From Bacteroidales bacterium UBA4230 (GTDB lineage Bacteria > Bacteroidota > Bacteroidia > Bacteroidales > UBA932): 6,851 nucleotides of DNA. Shown piece by piece: positions 1 through 5,627 of this stretch. The notes beneath the pieces are model-generated. The model was not told the origin of the DNA. It saw only the letters and a list, made by a program, of their open reading frames with translations, and ran no database searches. The DNA lies in NCBI GenBank assembly GCA_002395605.1, contig DGXO01000060.1, positions 75,279 through 82,129 on the forward strand, in the 5' to 3' direction. Every line of letters starts with the position of its first letter. Positions within the stretch are counted from its first letter, which is position 1. The translations under genes were made by a program, and so were the position numbers.

Positions 1-89
1 GCAAAATGGGGGTGTTTTTGCACCCGGGACGGATTGGGATTACCAGGATTCGCTCTTATCACCTCTCTCAAAATGCGTATTTGTGTCCA

Positions 90-105
90 CAATTTGCGCA
101 AATTG
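90..105. promoter_or_regulatory. Perfect 16-bp palindrome, possible operator
   Basis: The sequence CAATTTGCGCAAATTG equals its own reverse complement over all 16 bases; symmetry breaks at the next pair (A89/C106). Its centre is about 50 bases upstream of the start point predicted from the -7 box at 134-141, a common position for an activator or an upstream repressor site. That it binds a regulator is inference. It does not resemble a transcription terminator because there is no loop and no T-tract directly after it. Confidence 0.35.
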
Positions 106-110
106 CACAT

Positions 111-141
111 TTTTATCTATACATTCTTTTTTGTAAATTTG
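111..141 (+). promoter_or_regulatory. Bacteroidota-type promoter for gmk operon
   Basis: TAAATTTG at 134-141 matches the Bacteroidota sigma-ABfr -7 consensus TAnnTTTG perfectly. The -33 element is weak: TTTT at 111-114, with a 19-base spacer, is three of four bases of TTTG. Transcription would start near 146-148, giving a leader of about 15 bases before the gmk ATG at 162. This argues against an N-terminal extension of gmk further upstream. Confidence 0.55.
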
Positions 142-161
142 CAGGCAGCAATACTAGTGTC

Positions 162-728
162 ATGAGCGGTAAAGTACTAATTTTTTCGGCCCCGTCGGGT
201 AGCGGCAAAAGCACGATCGTCAATCATATCCTGGGCCTGCACCCGGAGATAGAATTCTCCGTTTCGGCCACCTCACGCCCTCCAAGGGGCACGGAGCAGG
301 ACGGTGTGGAGTATCTTTTCTACAGCGCGGATGTCTTCCGCCTAATGGTGCGGGACGGGAAGTTTGTGGAGTATGAAGAAGTGTACGAGGACCGCTTCTA
401 CGGCACCCTCAAGAGCGAGGTCAACCGTATCTGGGCCAAGGGCCATGTGATTGTATTCGACGTAGACGTCAAAGGCGGCGTTTCCCTCAAGAAGTACTTT
501 GGGGAAAGCGCTCTCTCCGTGTTCATCCAGGCCCCTTCCGTGGAAGAGCTGCGCCGAAGGCTCATTGCACGCGCTACGGATACCCCGGAAGCCATTGAGG
601 AGCGCGTGGCCAAGGCTGCGGAAGAAATGACCTACGCCCCCAAGTTCGACCGCGTCCTCATTAACGACGACCTTTCCGCCGCCTTCCGTGAGGCCGAACA
701 GATGGTAGACACCTTCCTATGCGGATAG
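162..728 (+). CDS. gmk: Guanylate kinase
   Basis: This cytosolic enzyme phosphorylates GMP (and dGMP) to GDP with ATP and is essential for guanine nucleotide supply. The 188-residue product has the family's usual length. Visible motifs are the P-loop SAPSGSGKST (residues 9-18), the GMP-binding TSRPPRGTE (37-45), GVEYLF (48-53) and YGT (80-82), the DVDVKGG strand (100-106) and the arginine-rich lid segment RRRLIAR (131-137). The reading frame stays open upstream to position 6. The ATG at 162 is chosen because it puts MSGKVLIFSAPSGSGKST at the N-terminus, as in other guanylate kinases, and because the predicted promoter lies at 134-141, inside the longer frame. It is the first gene of an operon; its last 10 bases overlap the start of nadD, which suggests translational coupling. 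Identification is secure. Confidence 0.97.
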   Translation: MSGKVLIFSAPSGSGKSTIVNHILGLHPEIEFSVSATSRPPRGTEQDGVEYLFYSADVFRLMVRDGKFVEYEEVYEDRFYGTLKSEVNRIWAKGHVIVFDVDVKGGVSLKKYFGESALSVFIQAPSVEELRRRLIARATDTPEAIEERVAKAAEEMTYAPKFDRVLINDDLSAAFREAEQMVDTFLCG

Positions 729-1276
729 CAGTCTACAGCGGCTCCTTCAATCCCCTTCACAAGGGTCACGAGGCAATTATCCGTTTCCTCACGGAGAAAG
801 CCGGTTTTGACATGGTGTACCTTGTGGTAACCCCCCAGAACCCCTTCAAGGACGCCCACAGCCTTCCCCTTGGCCAAACCCGCTATGACGCCGCCCTGGA
901 GGCAGTGGCCCGTCACCCGGAGCTGAAGGTGGTTGTAAAGGACACGGAACTCCACATGACTCCGCCGCAGTACACAATCCGCACCCTGGACACCCTCAAG
1001 GCCGAAGAACCACAGCATAGTTTCACCCTTGTGATAGGTGCCGACAACCTTGAATGTTTTGGCGGCTGGCGCTTCCATGAACGCATCCTCCTTGACTACG
1101 GCGTGGTGGTATTTCCACGCAAAGGCTATCACCGCGGCCATGCCAAGGCCCGTCTTATGAAAGAGAATCCCCTGTATAAAATTCTTCTCTTGAAGGCTCC
1201 GCTTGTAACCATTTCCTCCACGGAAATCAGAAACGGCCTTGCCGCCGGAAAGGATATGTCCAAATGGCTCATGTAG
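719..1276 (+). CDS. nadD: Nicotinate-nucleotide adenylyltransferase
   Basis: This enzyme adenylates nicotinate mononucleotide with ATP to give deamido-NAD, the penultimate step of NAD synthesis. The 185-residue protein carries the nucleotidyltransferase motif GSFNPLHKGH (residues 8-17, with the HxGH-type H14 and H17), a TPQNPFK loop (38-44), PPQYTIRTL (82-90), GADN (107-110) followed by W117, and the second signature ISSTEIR (165-171). The start ATG at 719 overlaps the end of gmk by 10 bases and gives a proper N-terminal beta strand. It ends at KDMSKWLM; NadD proteins as I recall them continue for roughly ten or more residues with a helix such as HPxVxxYI, so this one appears short at the C-terminus. 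The next gene begins three bases later in the same frame. Confidence 0.95.
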   Translation: MRIAVYSGSFNPLHKGHEAIIRFLTEKAGFDMVYLVVTPQNPFKDAHSLPLGQTRYDAALEAVARHPELKVVVKDTELHMTPPQYTIRTLDTLKAEEPQHSFTLVIGADNLECFGGWRFHERILLDYGVVVFPRKGYHRGHAKARLMKENPLYKILLLKAPLVTISSTEIRNGLAAGKDMSKWLM

Positions 1277-1279
1277 AGT

Positions 1280-1753
1280 ATGATTCACACGGAAACAGAA
1301 CGTAAATTCCTGGTGCTCAGCAGCGCCTTCAAGGCCCAGGCCACCGAAACCCACCGCATAAAACAGGGCTATATAGCCCGCGACAATGGCAATTCCGTCC
1401 GCGTCCGCATCAAGGACAACATCGGCATTCTCACAATCAAGGGCCCTTCGGCCGACGACATCTCCCGTACCGAATGGGAGATTGAAATTCCGCTCCAGGA
1501 TGCCGAAGCCCTCCTTCGGCTCTGCCACGGCGGCATCATCGACAAAACCCGCTACATAATTCCGGAACCCTCCGGAAGGATATTTGAGGTGGATGAGTTC
1601 TACGGGGACAACGAGGGGCTTGTTATGGCCGAAATTGAACTGGAGAATGCCTCTGATGCCTTTGAGAAGCCTTCCTGGCTTGGGCAGGAGGTGACCGGAG
1701 ACAGGCACTACTACAATTCCTACCTGTCAATGCACCCTTTCAAAACCTGGTGA
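1280..1753 (+). CDS. CYTH-domain protein, putative triphosphate-tunnel phosphohydrolase
   Basis: The 157-residue protein is a single CYTH (triphosphate tunnel) domain. The signature ExExK is at residues 5-9 (E5, E7, K9). Further tunnel charges come in the expected alternating strands: R41/R43/K45, K54, R63/E65/E67, K89/R91, E103/D105 and E118/E120/E122. Small bacterial proteins of this type are metal-dependent inorganic tripolyphosphatases or of unknown substrate; class IV adenylate cyclases and thiamine triphosphatases share the fold, so the substrate here is not determined. Unlike larger relatives it has no CHAD domain. It starts three bases after the nadD stop and in the same frame, with no visible ribosome binding site, so coupled translation from nadD is likely. 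The AT-rich gap and promoter after it mark the operon's end, although I see no clear hairpin terminator. Confidence 0.88.
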   Translation: MIHTETERKFLVLSSAFKAQATETHRIKQGYIARDNGNSVRVRIKDNIGILTIKGPSADDISRTEWEIEIPLQDAEALLRLCHGGIIDKTRYIIPEPSGRIFEVDEFYGDNEGLVMAEIELENASDAFEKPSWLGQEVTGDRHYYNSYLSMHPFKTW

Positions 1754-1769
1754 TTCAATTTTTAAATAG

Positions 1770-1800
1770 TTTTATTTTTCCCATATTTTTGTTAAATTTG
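1770..1800 (+). promoter_or_regulatory. Bacteroidota-type promoter for fba
   Basis: TAAATTTG at 1793-1800 is a perfect TAnnTTTG -7 box. A weak -33 candidate, TTTT at 1770-1773, precedes it with a 19-base spacer. The start point would be near 1806, leaving an AT-rich leader of about 34 bases before the ATG at 1840. The leader has no Shine-Dalgarno sequence, as is usual in Bacteroidota. Confidence 0.62.
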
Positions 1801-1839
1801 TGGGCTAAAAGAAATTTATTATTCTAATTCATAGCAATT

Positions 1840-2838
1840 ATGGTATCTTATAAAGAATTAGGCCTTGTTAACACCCGCGAGATGTTCAAGAAGGCCGTTG
1901 CCGGCGGTTACGCCATCCCCGCTTTCAATTTCAACAACATGGAGCAGCTCCAGGCCATCATCCAGGCCGCAGCAGAGACCAAGAGCCCGGTTATCCTCCA
2001 GGTTTCAAAGGGTGCACGTAACTACGCCAACCAGACCCTTCTCCGTTACATGGCAGAAGGCGCTGTACAGTATGCCAAGGAACTCGGTTGGGAGAATCCC
2101 CAGATTTGCCTCCACCTGGACCACGGTGACAGCTTCGAGCTCTGCAAGAGCTGCGTAGACCTCGGTTTCAGCTCCGTCATGATTGACGCCTCCTCCCTCC
2201 CCTATGAGGAAAACATCGCCCTCACCAAGAAGGTTGTGGACTACGCCCATCAGTTCGACGTAACCGTAGAGGCCGAACTCGGTGTCCTTGCCGGCGTAGA
2301 GGATGAGGTTTCTGCAGCAGAGTCCCACTACACCAAACCCGAAGAAGTGATCGACTTCGCAACCCGTACCGGCTGCGACTCCCTCGCTATCTCCATCGGC
2401 ACAAGCCACGGTGCATACAAGTTCACCCCCGAGCAGTGCACCCGTGACCCCAAGACCGGAAAGCTTGTACCTCCGCCCCTTGCATTTGACGTTCTTCACC
2501 AGATCGAGAAAAAGCTCCCCGGCTTCCCCATCGTTCTCCACGGCTCCAGCTCCGTTCCCCAGGAGTATGTAGACATGATCAACGAACTTGGCGGAAAACT
2601 CCCGGATGCAGTCGGTATTCCTGAGGAGCAGCTCCGCGAGGCTTCCAAGAGCGCAGTTTGCAAAATCAACATCGACTCCGACAGCCGTCTTGCCATGACC
2701 GCCGCAATCCGCAAGGTCTTCCACGACAAACCCGGTGAGTTTGACCCCCGCAAATACCTGGGTCCCGCCCGCGACGAAATGAAGAAGCTCTACATCCACA
2801 AGATTGTGAACGTTCTCGGTTCCAACGGCAAAGCTTAA
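1840..2838 (+). CDS. fba: Class II fructose-1,6-bisphosphate aldolase
   Basis: This zinc-dependent cytosolic enzyme cleaves fructose 1,6-bisphosphate to dihydroxyacetone phosphate and glyceraldehyde 3-phosphate, and works in reverse in gluconeogenesis. The 332-residue protein is a TIM barrel with the class II motifs: AFNFNN (residues 28-33), LHLDHGD (91-97, catalytic D94 and zinc ligand H95), the VEAELG strand (143-148), the zinc-ligand region TSHGAYKF (188-195, H190), LHGSSS (233-238, H234) and the phosphate-binding NIDSD (277-281). All expected catalytic and metal residues are present, so it should be active. It has its own promoter and is followed by a strong hairpin terminator, hence probably monocistronic. 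The gene avoids rare-looking codons, consistent with high expression. Identification is secure; the exact symbol (fba or fbaA) is a naming choice. Confidence 0.97.
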   Translation: MVSYKELGLVNTREMFKKAVAGGYAIPAFNFNNMEQLQAIIQAAAETKSPVILQVSKGARNYANQTLLRYMAEGAVQYAKELGWENPQICLHLDHGDSFELCKSCVDLGFSSVMIDASSLPYEENIALTKKVVDYAHQFDVTVEAELGVLAGVEDEVSAAESHYTKPEEVIDFATRTGCDSLAISIGTSHGAYKFTPEQCTRDPKTGKLVPPPLAFDVLHQIEKKLPGFPIVLHGSSSVPQEYVDMINELGGKLPDAVGIPEEQLREASKSAVCKINIDSDSRLAMTAAIRKVFHDKPGEFDPRKYLGPARDEMKKLYIHKIVNVLGSNGKA

Positions 2839-2859
2839 GCGTGGAAACAACCGCTTGAG
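2834..2859 (+). other. Small hairpin spanning the fba stop codon
   Basis: Bases 2834-2841 can pair with 2852-2859 in an 8-bp stem (one G-U pair) around a 10-base loop. The left arm contains the fba TAA stop at 2836-2838. There is no T-tract after it, so it is not a terminator by itself; the real terminator begins 17 bases later. It may protect the mRNA 3' end or be chance. Confidence 0.25.
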
Positions 2860-2875
2860 AATAAGCATTTTACAT

Positions 2876-2909
2876 AAAAACGTCTACCTGAAAACAGGTA
2901 GACGTTTTT
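2876..2909. terminator. Bidirectional intrinsic terminator between fba and cstA
   Basis: AAAAACGTCTACCTG (2876-2890) pairs perfectly over 15 bp with 2895-2909 around an AAAA loop. The stem has a 10-bp mixed-sequence core, and the A-tract and T-tract flanks give a run of five U in either direction. It ends fba on the plus strand and lies 21 bases beyond the cstA stop on the minus strand, so it should serve both convergent genes. Confidence 0.93.
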
Positions 2910-2930
2910 ATATATCAACATGATAATCAA

Positions 2931-4400
2931 TTACTTGACTCCACGCCCGGCGCGGCGGGAATACCACAGCCAGAACAGGACGCCGGAAATCACAAACGTT
3001 CCAATGCCAATCCAGGGCGCAAGGCCTGCCGGAAGGCGGAAGCCTATCTTGTCTACAAGAATGAAGGTGACGCAGACGGCAGTCATGAACATTGAGGGAA
3101 GGAGCGTGATAAGGTAATCGAGACTCCCCTTCTTGCGGATGGCAAGGTAAACGGTTGCAGTCCAGAGCATGAAGGCCGCAAGGGTCTGGTTGCTCCATCC
3201 AAAGTAACGCCAGATTACGTTGAAGCCGTTAGCATCGGCAATATTGTACCAAAGCAGCAGGGCCGAAGCACCGAACATTGGAATGCCAATCCAAAGGCGC
3301 TTCCAGATGTTTTTCTGCTCAAGATGGAGGAAATCAGCCATGATGAGGCGGGCGCTGCGAAAGGCGGTGTCTCCGGAAGTTATGGGGGCGGCCACAACGC
3401 CAAGGATGGCAAGTATGCCGCCAAGAAGGCCGAGCCAGGACTCTGAGACTTTTGTCACTACAGTAGGAGCAGCGGCGGCGGTGGTGGAGCCAACTTCGGC
3501 GGCACCTCCGTCAAAGAAGAACCAGGACGACACTGCCGCCCAGATGAGGGCCACGAGACCTTCGGTGATCATGGAACCGTAGAATACGGGCCTGCCCAGT
3601 TTCTCGTTCTGGATGCAACGGGCCATAAGGGGGCTCTGGGTGGCGTGGAAGCCTGAAATTGCACCGCAGGCAATTGTGATGAAAAGGCAAGGGAAGATGG
3701 GCTGATCACCTATTCCGGCTTTTTCATTCCATCCGCCAAGGCCGTCCCAGATTTCCGGGAGCGAGGGCCATTTTGCAAAGAGGCATACCATGAGGGCCGC
3801 CGCCATGAAAAGAAGCGCAAAGGCAAAGAAAGGATATATTTTGCCGATGAGTTTGTCTATGGGAAGAAGCGTTGCCACTACATAATATAGGAAGATGGCG
3901 CCAACCCAAAGCATGATGGAGCCCCGGCTGCCGTCTCCGGCGATCTCTCCAAGAATGAGGGCCGGGCTGTAAACAAACACGGTTCCCACAAGAAGCAGAA
4001 GCACCATGCTGAAAACCAGCATCACAGTTTTGGTGCGCTTCCCAAGGTAATCTCCCACAAGTTCCGGGAAACTGGCGCCGCCGTGGCGCACGGAAAGCAT
4101 CCCGCACATGTAATCATGCACGGCACCCGCAAAAATGCAGCCCAGAACTATCCACAGATAGCTTGCCGGGCCGAATTTGGCACCCATTATGGCGCCGAAG
4201 ATAGGTCCTGTTCCGGCAATGTTGAGGAACTGGATCATGTAAACCTTCCAAGTGGGCATGGCAATGTAATCCACGCCATCGGCCTTTGTAATGGCCGGGG
4301 TTTTACGCGAAGGGTCCGGGCCGAACACGCGGTCTACGAAGGCTCCGTAAATGAGGTAGCCCAGAACAAGGGCTGCAATGCTAAGAATAAAAGAGAACAT
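2931..4400 (-). CDS. cstA: Carbon starvation protein CstA family transporter, short form
   Basis: CstA proteins are inner-membrane carriers induced on carbon starvation; family members have been linked to peptide and pyruvate uptake, so the substrate here is not certain. The 489-residue product is strongly hydrophobic with about a dozen likely membrane segments (for example near 2-20, 81-96, 126-150, 162-180, 190-208, 235-250, 278-296, 323-340, 370-385, 405-421, 430-449, 462-480). Conserved blocks are NIAGTGPIFGAIMGAKFGP (60-78), HDYMCGMLSVRHGG (95-108), SGFHATQSPLMARCIQ (249-264), TSGDTAFRSARL (341-352) and RYFGWSNQ (398-405). The E. coli protein is about 700 residues; this is the shorter form found in many anaerobes, and its ending on a basic tail (SRRAGRGVK) looks natural. 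The start ATG gives an immediate membrane helix. It is convergent with fba and divergent from trpS. Confidence 0.93.
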   Translation of the reverse strand: MFSFILSIAALVLGYLIYGAFVDRVFGPDPSRKTPAITKADGVDYIAMPTWKVYMIQFLNIAGTGPIFGAIMGAKFGPASYLWIVLGCIFAGAVHDYMCGMLSVRHGGASFPELVGDYLGKRTKTVMLVFSMVLLLLVGTVFVYSPALILGEIAGDGSRGSIMLWVGAIFLYYVVATLLPIDKLIGKIYPFFAFALLFMAAALMVCLFAKWPSLPEIWDGLGGWNEKAGIGDQPIFPCLFITIACGAISGFHATQSPLMARCIQNEKLGRPVFYGSMITEGLVALIWAAVSSWFFFDGGAAEVGSTTAAAAPTVVTKVSESWLGLLGGILAILGVVAAPITSGDTAFRSARLIMADFLHLEQKNIWKRLWIGIPMFGASALLLWYNIADANGFNVIWRYFGWSNQTLAAFMLWTATVYLAIRKKGSLDYLITLLPSMFMTAVCVTFILVDKIGFRLPAGLAPWIGIGTFVISGVLFWLWYSRRAGRGVK

Positions 4401-4416
4401 GCCTTTTTACATTTCT

Positions 4417-4434
4417 ACACTACGAAGTTAGTGT
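4417..4434. promoter_or_regulatory. Inverted repeat in the cstA/trpS divergent region
   Basis: ACACTA (4417-4422) and TAGTGT (4429-4434) are perfect inverted 6-base half-sites separated by six bases. The dyad covers the best candidate cstA -7 box (4423-4430, minus strand) and reaches the region where the trpS -33 element should lie, so a bound protein could affect both promoters. Function as an operator is inference; a dyad this short can arise by chance. Confidence 0.3.
4423..4430 (-). promoter_or_regulatory. Possible cstA -7 box
   Basis: Read on the minus strand this is TAACTTCG, seven of eight bases of TAnnTTTG including all but one fixed position. Transcription would begin near 4416-4418, about 16 bases before the cstA ATG. 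No good TTTG lies at the -33 position; only a T-run is present there. A weak basal match would suit a gene that needs an activator, but this is inference. Confidence 0.25.
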
Positions 4435-4461
4435 TTTTCTTTGGAAAAAAGCGTATCTTTG
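4430..4461 (+). promoter_or_regulatory. Bacteroidota-type promoter for trpS
   Basis: TATCTTTG at 4454-4461 matches TAnnTTTG perfectly. TGTG at 4430-4433, with a 20-base spacer, is a three-of-four match to the -33 element TTTG. Transcription would start near 4467, leaving a leader of about 15 bases before the ATG at 4482. That leader is too short for a T-box or a trp attenuator, so transcription-attenuation control of trpS is unlikely. Confidence 0.62.
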
Positions 4462-4481
4462 CGTCTCTTTATTGAATAACT

Positions 4482-5594
4482 ATGGGAAGAATCATACTCA
4501 CCGGAGACCGTCCCACCGGAAAACTTCATTTGGGACATTACGTTGGTTCCCTGCGCAACAGGGTACTGCTTCAGAATGAGGGCAACTATGACCGCATGTT
4601 TGTGTTCATCGCAGACGTACAGGCCCTCACGGACAACGCCGACAACCCTGAGAAAGTGCGTCAGAACATAATAGAAGTGGCCCTGGACTACCTCTCCTGC
4701 GGCCTGGACCCTGAAAAAGTGACCATCTTCATCCAGAGCCAGGTGCCCCAGCTCCATGAGATGACCCAGTTCTTCTCCAACCTCGTGACGGTCCAGCGCC
4801 TTCAGCGCAACCCCACCGTCAAGGCCGAAATGGCCCTGCGCGGTTTCGAAGGCGGCGCCACGGATGACAACAAGCGCGGCCTTCCCGTGGGCTTTTTCAC
4901 CTATCCCATTTCACAGGCGGCCGACATCTGCTTCTGCAAGGCCACAACCGTCCCCGTAGGCGAAGACCAGGAGCCCATGATAGAGCAGTGCCGTGAGATT
5001 GTACGCAGCTTCAACGGCACCTACAAGTGCGACGTCCTTGTAGAGCCTGAAATCCTTCTCCCCACAAATCTTGCCTGCCGCCGCCTTCCCGGAACAGACG
5101 GCAAGGCCAAGATGAGCAAGTCCCTTGGGAACTGCATCTATCTCTCAGACGATGCCAAAACCATGGAACAGAAAGTGAAGGGCATGTTCACGGACCCCGG
5201 CCACCTAAGGGTGGAAGATCCCGGAAAAGTTGAAGGCAACACCGTGTTCACATACCTTGATGCCTTCTATGAGGAAGGAGACTTTGAGAAGTTCTGGCCG
5301 GATTACAAGAGCCTTGAAGAGCTCAAGGACCATTACCGCCGCGGCGGCCTTGGAGACATGAAGTGCAAGAAGTTCCTCATCAACGTCCTCAACGACCGCC
5401 TTGAGCCCATCCGCGCACGCCGCCACGCCTATGAGCAGGATATCCCCGGAGTATATGAAATCCTCATGAAAGGCTCTGAAGCCGCCCGCGAGGTTGCCGC
5501 CGCCACCCTCCATGAAATGAAGGACGCCATGAAGATCAACTACTTTGACGATGCCGCCCTCATTGCAGAGCAAGCCGCAAAGTACCGTGGATAA
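4482..5594 (+). CDS. trpS: Tryptophan--tRNA ligase
   Basis: This class I aminoacyl-tRNA synthetase charges tRNA-Trp with tryptophan using ATP. The Rossmann-fold signatures are clear: TGDRPTGKLHLGHYVGS (residues 7-23, with the HIGH-type motif HLGH at 16-19), IADVQALTDNA (43-53), a YPISQAADI substrate-site helix (141-149), VPVGEDQEP (157-165) and an intact KMSKS loop (210-214). The C-terminal helical domain (about 225-370) completes the protein. At 370 residues it is longer than the roughly 330-340 of common bacterial TrpRS; part of the difference is an extra polar segment GGATDDNKRG (124-133) before LPVGF. The start is set by the predicted promoter and by the family's N-terminal strand GRIILTGDRP. 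The gene stands alone between a divergent cstA and a terminator that begins directly after its TAA. Confidence 0.97.
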   Translation: MGRIILTGDRPTGKLHLGHYVGSLRNRVLLQNEGNYDRMFVFIADVQALTDNADNPEKVRQNIIEVALDYLSCGLDPEKVTIFIQSQVPQLHEMTQFFSNLVTVQRLQRNPTVKAEMALRGFEGGATDDNKRGLPVGFFTYPISQAADICFCKATTVPVGEDQEPMIEQCREIVRSFNGTYKCDVLVEPEILLPTNLACRRLPGTDGKAKMSKSLGNCIYLSDDAKTMEQKVKGMFTDPGHLRVEDPGKVEGNTVFTYLDAFYEEGDFEKFWPDYKSLEELKDHYRRGGLGDMKCKKFLINVLNDRLEPIRARRHAYEQDIPGVYEILMKGSEAAREVAAATLHEMKDAMKINYFDDAALIAEQAAKYRG

Positions 5595-5626
5595 AAAAAA
5601 TCCGGCTCTTTCGAGTCGGATTTTTT
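5595..5626. terminator. Bidirectional intrinsic terminator between trpS and dnaK
   Basis: Bases 5595-5608 pair with 5613-5626 in a 14-bp stem (one G-T wobble at 5605/5616) around a TTTC loop. A-runs on one flank and T-runs on the other give six U on the plus strand and up to eight U on the minus strand. It starts on the base after the trpS stop and ends two bases before the dnaK stop, so it fills the whole 33-bp gap and should serve both convergent genes. Confidence 0.92.
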
Positions 5627-5627
5627 A

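Larger units (their letters stand above)
1..161. other. Non-coding leader upstream of gmk
   Basis: No convincing gene is visible here. All three forward frames can be read for some distance, but the translations are rich in Cys, His and Phe and match no family I know, and I found no recognisable end of an upstream gene. A small GGGTG/CACCC hairpin (10-14 with 21-25) is possible near the left edge but has no T-tract after it. The stretch from about 80 onward is AT-rich and holds a 16-bp palindrome (90-105) and the gmk -7 box (134-141). It is best read as the intergenic control region of the gmk operon. Confidence 0.6.

Noticed and set aside
6..161. A 52-residue N-terminal extension of guanylate kinase
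   Set aside because: The family starts just before the P-loop, the extra residues look non-coding, and the -7 box at 134-141 lies inside the extension.
632..1708. A 358-codon open frame on the minus strand opposite nadD and the CYTH gene
   Set aside because: It lies antisense to two well-identified genes, matches no family I know, and is explained by the codon bias of the plus-strand genes.
1781..1804. A possible CCCA/TGGG dyad around the fba -7 box
   Set aside because: Only four outer base pairs match cleanly; the inner match comes from A/T runs and is not convincing.
2005..2868. A 287-codon open frame on the minus strand opposite fba
   Set aside because: It is antisense to a complete aldolase gene, has no family motif, and its N-terminal part would run through the fba terminator side.
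4401..4481. A T-box or attenuator controlling trpS
   Set aside because: The predicted leader is about 15 bases, with no room for leader stems, a leader peptide or a T-box sequence.
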